Shown: positions 51,130 through 58,046 of the stretch, one piece after another
Layout of the letters: each line of letters starts with the position of its first letter
Numbering within the stretch: the first letter of the stretch is position 1
Source: Actinomadura spongiicola
Lineage (GTDB): Bacteria > Actinomycetota > Actinomycetes > Streptosporangiales > Streptosporangiaceae
DNA: 64,000 bases
Direction: 5' to 3'
NCBI RefSeq assembly: GCF_003432485.1
Contig: NZ_QVNQ01000007.1
Span: 1 to 64,000 of the forward strand
Program-made: the position numbers and the translations under genes
Notes under the pieces: generated by a model
Told to the model about the DNA's origin: nothing
The model's database searches: none
Seen by the model: only the letters and a program-made list of their open reading frames with translations

Positions 51130-51202
51130 CCCCACGACGACACACGACGAACCACGACGACCGGTGAGGGCGGTTCACGCCGCGTCGCCCTCACCGTCCT
51201 CA

Positions 51203-51232
51203 CGGCCCGGTCCCCGCACGGGGACCGGGCCG
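51203..51232. terminator. Perfect 13-bp hairpin terminator after fmdA
   Basis: CGGCCCGGTCCCC at 51203-51215 pairs with GGGGACCGGGCCG at 51220-51232 across a four-base loop; it is followed by a short T/C-rich run. Confidence 0.85.
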
Positions 51233-51327
51233 TCCCTTTCCCGGTCATTGCGGCGCGGGGCCCGATGTGCTCCGCTGGAGAGGCGGCGTCACTGTCAGCG
51301 ACCTTTCGAATGCTGTAGCTTCGAGAT

Positions 51328-52335
51328 GTGGGGTCGGAAATGCGCGATGGACGGCGGCTCACCCAGTACGCGCACGGCGGCGGATGCGCCTGCAAGATTC
51401 CGCCCGGTGAACTGGAGGAGGTGGTCGCCGGGCTCGGCGCGGACGGCCGGGGCGACCGGGACGACCTGCTCGTCGGGCTGGACTCCGGCGACGACGCCGC
51501 CGTCGTGCGGATCTCCGGGGACACCGCGGTGGTGGCGACCGCCGACTTCTTCACCCCCGTCGTGGACGATCCCTACGACTGGGGACGGATCGCCGCCGCC
51601 AACGCGCTGTCGGACGTGTACGCGATGGGCGGCCGCCCGCTCGTGGCGGTGAACCTGCTGGCCTGGCCCAGGGAGGTGCTGCCGTTCGAGATCGCTCGCG
51701 AGGTGCTGCGGGGCGGACGGGACGTCGCGGTCCTCGCCGAATGTCATCTCGGCGGCGGCCACAGCGTGGACGACCCCGAACCCAAGTACGGAATGGCGGT
51801 CACCGGGATCGCGGAGGCCGCGCGGTTGCTGCGCAACGACCGGGGACGCGCGGGAACGCCCCTCTCACTCACCAAACCCCTCGGGCTCGGCGTGCTGAAC
51901 AACCGGCACAAGACCACCGGTGAGGTGTTCGAACAGGCCGTGGCCGTGATGACCGAGCTCAACCGGGCCGCCGCCGAGGCGGCGCTGAAGGCCGGCGCGA
52001 CCTGCGCCACCGATGTCACGGGATTCGGGCTGCTGGGCCACCTGCACAAGCTGGCGCGGGCGTCCGGCGTGTCCGCGGTGATCGACGCCGCCGCCGTCCC
52101 GTACGTCGACGGCGCCCGCGAGGCGGTCCGCGACGGCTTCGTCAGCGGCGGGACCAGGCGCAACCTCGACTGGGTCGCGCCGCACACCGACTTCGGCGCG
52201 GCGGACGACGACACCCGGCTGCTGCTGGCCGACGCGCAGACGTCCGGCGGTCTTCTGGTCGCCGGGGAGGTACCGGGCGCGCCGATCGTGGGCGAACTGG
52301 TCGAGGCCCGCGAGCACAGCCTGCTGGTGCGCTGA
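51328..52335 (+). CDS. selD: Selenide, water dikinase
   Basis: A 335-aa enzyme that makes selenophosphate, the selenium donor for selenocysteine, from selenide and ATP. The conserved loop HGGGCACK holds the active-site position as Cys20 (cysteine, not selenocysteine) with Lys23; VDDPYDWGRIAAANALSDVYAMGG and the glycine-rich GGGHSVDDPE complete the ATP site. The GTG at 51328 lacks a Shine-Dalgarno sequence, but TAGCTT at 51316-51321 lies six bases before it, so a leaderless transcript is likely. ATG 51343 is the alternative start. SelA is not in the window. Confidence 0.93.
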   Translation: MGSEMRDGRRLTQYAHGGGCACKIPPGELEEVVAGLGADGRGDRDDLLVGLDSGDDAAVVRISGDTAVVATADFFTPVVDDPYDWGRIAAANALSDVYAMGGRPLVAVNLLAWPREVLPFEIAREVLRGGRDVAVLAECHLGGGHSVDDPEPKYGMAVTGIAEAARLLRNDRGRAGTPLSLTKPLGLGVLNNRHKTTGEVFEQAVAVMTELNRAAAEAALKAGATCATDVTGFGLLGHLHKLARASGVSAVIDAAAVPYVDGAREAVRDGFVSGGTRRNLDWVAPHTDFGAADDDTRLLLADAQTSGGLLVAGEVPGAPIVGELVEAREHSLLVR

Positions 52336-52348
52336 AACGACGCCGCCC

Positions 52349-52375
52349 GGAGGTGCCAGTGAGCGCCACCCGGGA
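52349..52375. terminator. Possible hairpin after selD
   Basis: CCCGG and GGTG just downstream of selD pair with CACC and CGGG across a short loop, one bulge. Weak evidence. Confidence 0.35.
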
Positions 52376-52438
52376 GTGAGCTCAGTCGCAATGTTGAGGT
52401 CGTCGATAGGTACATTGACCTGGGAGTGTGACCGGATT

Positions 52439-52459
52439 AGTGTTCGGAAGAAGAACACT
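52439..52459. promoter_or_regulatory. Inverted repeat upstream of IclR gene, possible operator
   Basis: AGTGTTC-N7-GAACACT, perfect 7-bp arms, 41 bp before the IclR start. IclR proteins usually bind such inverted repeats near their own promoter. Confidence 0.5.
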
Positions 52460-52499
52460 TGTTTGCCATCCGAACCAACGGCTAGTTGGCGATAGGTCG

Positions 52500-53297
52500 A
52501 TGACGGTGCGGGACGAGTCGAAGGACGAGGTCCGGGGGGCGCACTTCGTCCAGTCCCTGGAACGCGGCCTCAACGTGATCAGGGCGTTCGACGCGTCCAC
52601 GCCCCGGCTGACGCTCAGCGAGGTCGCCCAGGCCACCGGCCTCACCCGGGCCGCCGCCCGCCGGTTCCTGCTCACCCTCGTCGACCTCGGCTACGTGCGG
52701 CTCGACGGCAGGCAGTTCTCGCTGACCTCGCGCGTGCTCCAGCTCGGCTACGCCTACCTGTCCGCGCTGTCGCTGCCCGACGTGGCCGAGCCGCACCTGG
52801 AGATGCTCGTGGCGATGGTCAACGAGTCGTCGTCGGTGTCGGTCCTGGACGGCGACGACATCGTCTACGTGGCGCGCGTCCCGACCACGCGCATCATGAC
52901 GGTCGCGATCAACGTGGGCACCCGCTTCCCCGCCCACGCCACGTCCATGGGCCGGGTACTGCTCGCCGCGCTCCCCGAGGACGAGCTGGAAGAGCGCCTC
53001 GCCAGGATGGAGCGGCGCTCGCTCACCGCGCGGACGATCACCGATCCGGCCGCGCTCCGCACCGAGATCGGCCGCGTCCGCACGCAGGGATGGGCGCTGG
53101 TCGACCAAGAGCTGGAGGAGGGCCTGCGGTCGATCGCCGCGCCCGTCCGGGACGTGTCGGGCCGGGTCGTGGGCGCCGTCAACGTCTCCACCTCCGCGAG
53201 CCGCACCGCCACCGGGACGATGCGCCGCGAGATGCTTCCGCTGCTGCTCGACACCACCGCCAGGATCGAGGCCGACCTGCGCGCGGCGCGCGGCTGA
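52500..53297 (+). CDS. IclR-family transcriptional regulator
   Basis: A 265-aa one-component regulator. The N-terminal winged helix is at about 18-75 (LTLSEVAQATGLTRAAARRFLLTL). The C-terminal effector domain (SSSVSVLDGDDIVYVAR, GTRFPAHATSMGRVLLA, SIAAPVRDVSGRVVGAVNVS) resembles PcaR/PobR-type members that sense aromatic or small organic acids. The ATG at 52500 has no strong ribosome site. It sits between selD and selB, whose products have nothing obvious to do with aromatic acids, so its target could be either sel gene or the nearby amide operon. A perfect inverted repeat precedes it. Confidence 0.88.
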   Translation: MTVRDESKDEVRGAHFVQSLERGLNVIRAFDASTPRLTLSEVAQATGLTRAAARRFLLTLVDLGYVRLDGRQFSLTSRVLQLGYAYLSALSLPDVAEPHLEMLVAMVNESSSVSVLDGDDIVYVARVPTTRIMTVAINVGTRFPAHATSMGRVLLAALPEDELEERLARMERRSLTARTITDPAALRTEIGRVRTQGWALVDQELEEGLRSIAAPVRDVSGRVVGAVNVSTSASRTATGTMRREMLPLLLDTTARIEADLRAARG

Positions 53298-53345
53298 CCT
53301 CGCCCCGCCGACGGGGGCGATGAGGACATGGGGAGGACGAGGACC

Positions 53346-55109
53346 ATGCACGTGATCGCCACCGCCGGCCATGTCGACCACGGCAAGTCCACGCTCGTCG
53401 CCGCCCTCACCGGCATGGAGCCCGACCGCCTCGCCGAGGAGCACAGGCGGCGGCTCACCATCGACCTCGGGTTCGTCTGGACGACGCTGCCCGGCGCGGG
53501 CGAGGTCGCGTTCGTCGACGTCCCGGGGCACGAGCGGTTCGTCGCCACCATGCTCGCCGGGGTGGGCCCGGTGCCCGCCGTGCTGTTCGTCGTGGCCGCC
53601 GACGAGGGCTGGATGCCGCAGAGCGCCGAGCACCTGGAGGCGCTGAACGCCCTCGGCGTGTCCCGCGGCGTCCTCGTCGTCACCCGCTCCGACCTGGCCG
53701 ACCCGGCGGCGGCGATCGAGGAGGCGCACGAGTGGATGGCGGAGAGCACGCTGCGCGACCTGCCCGCCGTCGCCGTCAGCGCGGTCACCGGGGACGGGCT
53801 GGACGACGTCCGCGCGGCCATCGCCGACCTGGTCGCGGACCTGCCCCCGCCGGACACCGCCGCGCCCGTCCGGCTGTGGGTCGACCGGTCGTTCTCCATC
53901 CGCGGCGCCGGCACCGTCGTCACCGCCACGCTCGGCGCGGGCACGGTCCAACCGGGTGATGAGCTGCTCAACGCGACGGGGCGTGCCGTCCGGGTGCGCG
54001 GTGTCGAGGCGCTGGGGGAGCCCCGCGACCGGGTGACGGCCACCGCGCGGGTCGCGCTCAACCTGCGCGGCGTCGACCGCGACGACGTCCCGCGCGGCCT
54101 GCCGCTGCTCACCCCCGGCGCCTGGCGCCCGGCGGACTCGATGGACGTCGAGCTGCGCCCCACCACCTCGGCCCCGCTCCCGGAACACCTGATCCTGCAC
54201 ATCGGCACCGCCGCCGTGCCGTGCCGCCTGCGCCCGCTCGGGCCCGCGCACGGGCGGCTGCGGCTGGACCGGCCCCTGCCGCTGCGGTACGGCGACCGCG
54301 CCGTGCTCCGCGACCCGGGACGCCGCCGGATCGCCGCCGGGCTCGTCGTCCTCGACGTCGACCCGCCCCCGCTCACCCGGCGCGGCGCGGCCAGGGCGCG
54401 GGCCGCCGAGCTGGCGGGCGTGCGCGCCGCGAGCGACGTCACCGCCTCCCACCTGCGCCGCGGCCCCCGGCGCGGCGCGGAACTGGCCGCGATGGGCCTG
54501 CCGACCGTGGGCGCCCCCCGGCACGGCGACTGGTGGACGGGCGACGAACGCTGGGCCGAGTACGCGGCGGAACTCGCCGAGGCCGAGCGGCGGCACCGCG
54601 CCGCCCATCCGCTGGAGCCGGGAATGCCGGTCGCCGCCGCGGCCCGGCGCCTCGGCCTGCCCGACCCCGCGCTGGTGCCCGTGCTGGCCGCGGACGCCGG
54701 GCTGGACTGCGCGTCCGGGCTGCTGACCCCGCCCGGCGACGTCCCCGGCCTGCCGGACGCGCTCGACCGGGCCGTTCGTTTGCTGGAACGCGACCTGGCC
54801 GCCGACCCCTTCGGCGCGCCCACCGCCGACCGGCTCGCCGAGCTGGGCCTGGGCAACGCCGAGCTGGCCGCCGCCGAACGTTTCGGCAGGCTGCTGCGCG
54901 TCGCGCCCGGCATCGTCCTGCTGCCCGACGTCGATCGCCACGCCCTGAAAGTGCTCGCCGAACTGCCCCAACCGTTCACCTTGAGCGACGCCCGCCAGGC
55001 GATGCGCACCACCCGCCGCGTCGCCGTTCCGCTCCTGGAACTGCTGGCCGCCCGGAACCTGTCCCGCCGCACCGAGGACGACCGGCACATGATCCGCGAC
55101 CCTGACTGA
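53346..55109 (+). CDS. selB: Selenocysteine-specific elongation factor
   Basis: A 587-aa GTPase that delivers selenocysteinyl-tRNA to UGA codons. G1 GHVDHGKST, the G3 DVPGHE motif and EF-Tu-like domains 2-3 are at the N-terminal 340 residues; the C-terminal 230 residues are the winged-helix SECIS-binding repeats typical of SelB (for example ARRLGLPDPALVPVLAADAGL and LPQPFTLSDARQAMR). Length fits actinobacterial SelB. The ATG follows a GAGG stretch. With selD it marks the strain as a selenoprotein producer; the selenoprotein, selA and selC are outside this window or unrecognised. Confidence 0.94.
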   Translation: MHVIATAGHVDHGKSTLVAALTGMEPDRLAEEHRRRLTIDLGFVWTTLPGAGEVAFVDVPGHERFVATMLAGVGPVPAVLFVVAADEGWMPQSAEHLEALNALGVSRGVLVVTRSDLADPAAAIEEAHEWMAESTLRDLPAVAVSAVTGDGLDDVRAAIADLVADLPPPDTAAPVRLWVDRSFSIRGAGTVVTATLGAGTVQPGDELLNATGRAVRVRGVEALGEPRDRVTATARVALNLRGVDRDDVPRGLPLLTPGAWRPADSMDVELRPTTSAPLPEHLILHIGTAAVPCRLRPLGPAHGRLRLDRPLPLRYGDRAVLRDPGRRRIAAGLVVLDVDPPPLTRRGAARARAAELAGVRAASDVTASHLRRGPRRGAELAAMGLPTVGAPRHGDWWTGDERWAEYAAELAEAERRHRAAHPLEPGMPVAAAARRLGLPDPALVPVLAADAGLDCASGLLTPPGDVPGLPDALDRAVRLLERDLAADPFGAPTADRLAELGLGNAELAAAERFGRLLRVAPGIVLLPDVDRHALKVLAELPQPFTLSDARQAMRTTRRVAVPLLELLAARNLSRRTEDDRHMIRDPD

Positions 55110-55353
55110 CCGGTTCATCGATGTCCGACGAGAGGTGCACGGATGGCCGTGCGGGGCGGTGGTGACTCGGAGGGATACTCCCGTCCCGCGCAAGTAGGCG
55201 TCGGCGGACATGGGAGTTGTCGGGGCAGTTCGGCGTCCCTCCACGCTCACGCTTCGGTGAGAGGACTTGGGCGCCCGTCTACCGGCTGGGTGCCGTCCGG
55301 TCCACGTGGGCTGACCGCAACGAGGGTTACCGCGCCCGTTTTCGGTTACTCAA

Positions 55354-55373
55354 AGAGTGTATTCAGTCACTCT
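55354..55373. repeat. Inverted repeat before the small secreted protein
   Basis: AGAGTG-N8-CACTCT, perfect 6-bp arms, 17 bp before the start of the next gene. Could be an operator or a leader hairpin. Confidence 0.35.
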
Positions 55374-55390
55374 CGGTCATGGAGGTTGTC

Positions 55391-55723
55391 ATGCGTGTTC
55401 GTTCACTGTCGTGGGCCGTTGCCGCCATCACCGGGGCGGTGGCCTGGATCGCGGGGAGCGGTCCTGCCCTGGGTGCGGTCGGCTCCGCCTCGGCCATCAT
55501 CGTCTATGACTGCGCCGGCGTGGTCTTCAACCCGGTCACCGCCGAGGCGACCGGTCATGGTTGCGCCCGCGGCGCCGACGGCGCACCCGGCCTCACCGGG
55601 TACGCCCTGAACGACCAGGCGCAGGGAGAAGAGTACGCGTGCGACAACGTGAGCACCTCTCCGGACCCGAAGGGCGGGCTGATCGTCTCCGGCACCGGAT
55701 GCGAACGGGTCGTCGCCCCGTAG
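55391..55723 (+). CDS. Small secreted protein with four cysteines
   Basis: A 110-aa protein with a Sec signal peptide (VRSLSWAVAAITGAVAWIAG, cleavage near ALGAVGSAS). The mature part of about 80 residues has four cysteines (YDCAG, HGCARG, YACDN and GTGCER), compatible with two disulfides. I recognise no family. The ATG at 55391 follows GGAGG. The surrounding region has no other gene related to it. Possible roles: an inhibitor, surface protein or envelope factor; none can be supported from sequence. Confidence 0.72.
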   Translation: MRVRSLSWAVAAITGAVAWIAGSGPALGAVGSASAIIVYDCAGVVFNPVTAEATGHGCARGADGAPGLTGYALNDQAQGEEYACDNVSTSPDPKGGLIVSGTGCERVVAP

Positions 55724-56110
55724 AGCGTCGCGGACGGCCTGAACCTTCAACGGGGAACCGGGCGGCCGATCCCGGCTCCACCTAGGGCCGGTGATGACCC
55801 TGAAAAATCCGGCCAGTTCTGGCTCGGGCCTCACTGGCGCATCGGGCTGCCCCGGAGAACTGCGCGGCATCGCCCAGGGTTGGGAGTTCGCGCCATTGAG
55901 TGGTGCGAACTCACCGAACCGGCCCGACCGGGGCAGTGTTAAGAAATGAATTGCCTGGCGACTCACTGTAGGTTGACGGCTTCTCAACGTGACCGTTCTT
56001 GAGGCGGTCAACGGCGTATCCCGCACCTCTCGGATAATTCTGTGAACTCGTTGCCTTCCCTGCGCTATAGTCCTGCCGTTTTCATCCCATCCCCCCGCGC
56101 AAGGAAGCAG
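55724..56110. other. 387-bp intergenic region with two hairpins
   Basis: Between the secreted and membrane protein genes. Two structured stretches stand out: an 11-of-12 inverted repeat at 55884-55912 and a two-block inverted repeat at 55972-56012. A -10-like TATAGT is at 56066-56071, just before the next start. I see no coding ORF here. Confidence 0.5.
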
Positions 56111-56392
56111 ATGAACCTCGATTTCAGTGTTGATCCCATGTTCTCGTGGTATGTCGTCGCCCTGATGGTCTCGGGCTTACTGATGGCCGGTGCGGCGGCG
56201 CTGCCGGGCTCCAAGCCGCTGGAGCGTGTCGCGTACGTCGCGCTGGGCATCGCGATGCTCGGCTACGGCATCTACCTGGGCTTCGTTTTCGACGGCGGTG
56301 AGTACTCGATCTTCTTCTACGTGTTCGTGGTGCCGCTTCTGGTGCTGGCGCGGGCGTTCCGTGCCGTGACCGGCCGCACGGAAAGCGCCTGA
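56111..56392 (+). CDS. Small three-helix membrane protein
   Basis: A 93-aa hydrophobic protein with about three transmembrane helices (SWYVVALMVSGLLMAGAAAL; VAYVALGIAMLGYGIYLGFV; IFFYVFVVPLLVLARAF). I recognise no specific family. The ATG at 56111 follows AAGGAAG at a suitable distance; an earlier GTG would give a soluble tail without support. Function unknown. Confidence 0.7.
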   Translation: MNLDFSVDPMFSWYVVALMVSGLLMAGAAALPGSKPLERVAYVALGIAMLGYGIYLGFVFDGGEYSIFFYVFVVPLLVLARAFRAVTGRTESA

Positions 56393-56428
56393 CGAATATC
56401 GCCCCCGCTCCTGTGCGGGTGGTGGCTG

Positions 56429-56465
56429 TGAAGCCGGTCGCCGGCGAGGTCGGCGGCCGGCTTCA
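56429..56465. terminator. 15-bp hairpin terminator
   Basis: TGAAGCCGGTCGCCG at 56429-56443 pairs with 56451-56465 (one G-T wobble) across a seven-base loop, 37 bp after the membrane protein stop. Confidence 0.75.
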
Positions 56466-56600
56466 TCGGCGTTAAGGCTGCGCCAATTGCATCAACGCGC
56501 CGCCCACTCTGCTGCTACTCGGGCTTATTCGTGGAAGAAGCCACGGAACCCGCCTCTGTGAGCAGTGGCCCGGCCAGGAGGTACGGGGCATGATGGTTGC

Positions 56601-56768
56601 ATGAGCGACGATCAGCGGCAGGAGAGCCCGGCGGACCGGTGGCGGTCCCTTCCCCCACGCATTCCCCTCGAAGACCTGGTGGCCATACAGGAGGTTCCCC
56701 CCAAACCGCAGGTCGTCGCGGAGCCCGGAAACGTCAAGCTCGAAGAGGCCATCCGCTATCCCGGCTAG
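56601..56768 (+). CDS. Conserved small hydrophilic protein (55 aa)
   Basis: A 55-residue, Pro-rich, probably disordered protein with WRSLPPRIPLEDLVAIQE in its middle. I recall similar short proteins (SLPPRIRxEDLVE) in Actinomadura-type genomes, none with a known function. The ATG at 56601 is preceded by CATGAT and six bases, so it may be leaderless. Translation starting upstream has no support. Confidence 0.6.
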   Translation: MSDDQRQESPADRWRSLPPRIPLEDLVAIQEVPPKPQVVAEPGNVKLEEAIRYPG

Positions 56769-56798
56769 GGCGACCGGCTCGATCGGTGGGCCGCCTTG

Positions 56799-57209
56799 TC
56801 ACGAGCGGGAGAAATCGGCTGCGGTCATGCCGGGCGGATGGCCGGGGGGCCACTGGACGAGTTCGATTCTGTAGCCGTCGGGGTCGGTCAGCCATGACGT
56901 TCGGATTCCCGGGCCCGGTTCGGACGGAGGCTCGGCGATGATGCCGCCGTCCGCGAGGTCGGCGATCGTGGCGTCGAGGTCGTCCACCTGGATGACGAGG
57001 TGGTTGACGGCGCCGATGTCGTTGACCGGTCTCGCGGGGTCGTGCACGAGTTCGAGGCTGGCGAAAGGATCGTCCGGCAGTTGAAGCATGGTCAGGCTGC
57101 CGAATCCTGACTCGGGAACGCTGCCGAGTTCGGTGTACCCGAGCGCGGTGTAGAAGGCGAGCGAGCGTTCCAGGTCGGTGACCCTGAGCCCGAGGTGCAG
57201 CATGCGCAT
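56799..57209 (-). CDS. VOC (glyoxalase/bleomycin-resistance/dioxygenase) superfamily protein
   Basis: A 136-aa protein of the vicinal-oxygen-chelate fold. The N-terminal metal-ligand strand is LHLGLRVTDLERSLAFYTALGY, and a second ligand region is NHLVIQVDDLDATI; the last acidic ligand lies in DPDGYRIELVQW. This pattern fits glyoxalase I-like proteins. The ATG at 57209 is preceded on its strand by TACTGT and seven bases, so the transcript is probably leaderless. Substrate unknown. It is divergent from the next gene. Confidence 0.85.
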   Translation of the reverse strand: MRMLHLGLRVTDLERSLAFYTALGYTELGSVPESGFGSLTMLQLPDDPFASLELVHDPARPVNDIGAVNHLVIQVDDLDATIADLADGGIIAEPPSEPGPGIRTSWLTDPDGYRIELVQWPPGHPPGMTAADFSRS

Positions 57210-57331
57210 GCTCGGCACAGTAGTGCCGGACGAGGGGCGTCCCCCGAGGCGACGCACGTTCGGTCGGTGGGGGGAGCGGGCTCACCCGCGGGAGGGAGGC
57301 TCTCGGGAGGTGGCCCGGCGAGGATTCGGGC

Positions 57332-57898
57332 ATGACAACGCTCGCTGTTTCCCGGCCTTCCCCTCGTCCCGAGCCCCCGACCCGTCCTGAGACCTGGCCT
57401 GTCACTGCGGTGACGTGGTTCATCGGAGTCTTCATCGCGGTGTGCGTCGTCCTGGTCGCGTCCAAGCCGCTTCGCGGTGAGAGCTTCAACGGCACCGATG
57501 GTGTGATCGCGCTCGCGTGCGGGCTGCGGGGGCTGACGATCGCGATGGCGCAGGCGACGATCCGTTCGTGGGGTCGCCGGGTGCCCGGCTGGTTGCTGCT
57601 CGGCGGGCTGGCGGGCGCGGCGGGGCTCCAGGCGTTCTATCCGCTCGCCGAACTGGTGATCAAGCTGGCGGTGGTGGTGGGGCTGGTGGACGAGACCGGC
57701 CTCGGCGCGACCCATACCGACGCCACGGCCTGGTTCAATCTGGTGATGACCGCGCTGATCTGGGGCGTCCCCGGCGCGCTGCTGGGACGAAGCGCGATGC
57801 AGTACCGGCGCCGGGCGGGCGTGCGGTTCCGGTGGGTGCTCCTCGGCATCGTCGGAGGCCTGGCCTTCCTGGGCTCGCTCGGCGTCGTGATCGGCTGA
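57332..57898 (+). CDS. Membrane protein, DUF4345-like
   Basis: A 188-aa protein with about four transmembrane helices (WFIGVFIAVCVVLVAS; VIALACGLRGLTIAMAQ; LVIKLAVVVGLV; WVLLGIVGGLAFLGSLGVVIG) and a Pro-rich N-terminal cytoplasmic tail. The arrangement suggests a DUF4345 or related small membrane family, at low certainty. GGCGAGGA precedes the ATG. It converges on the GH9 gene, separated by a long perfect hairpin. Function unknown. Confidence 0.6.
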   Translation: MTTLAVSRPSPRPEPPTRPETWPVTAVTWFIGVFIAVCVVLVASKPLRGESFNGTDGVIALACGLRGLTIAMAQATIRSWGRRVPGWLLLGGLAGAAGLQAFYPLAELVIKLAVVVGLVDETGLGATHTDATAWFNLVMTALIWGVPGALLGRSAMQYRRRAGVRFRWVLLGIVGGLAFLGSLGVVIG

Positions 57899-57983
57899 GG
57901 CCCACGCCGCATGCCCTAGATGTCGAATGGAACTTCTGCGGCGCTCAACGGCCCGGATGAGGTGGTCCTATCGGCGATATTCC

Positions 57984-58030
57984 ATGGATGTGGCGGGCGG
58001 ACGCGGGCCGCGTCCGCCCGCCACATCCAT
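57984..58030. terminator. Near-perfect 23-bp palindrome, bidirectional terminator
   Basis: 57984-58006 (starting ATGGATGTGGCGGG) is the exact reverse complement of 58008-58030. It lies between the convergent membrane-protein and GH9 genes. Very stable; no U-tract. Confidence 0.8.
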
Positions 58031-58046
58031 TGTCGGGGGCCGCTTC

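Noticed and set aside
52482..55250. 922-codon minus-strand frame
   Set aside because: Antisense to the IclR and selB genes, both of which have intact motifs.
55110..55390. selC tRNA beside selB
   Set aside because: No 90-base cloverleaf with a UCA anticodon could be formed.
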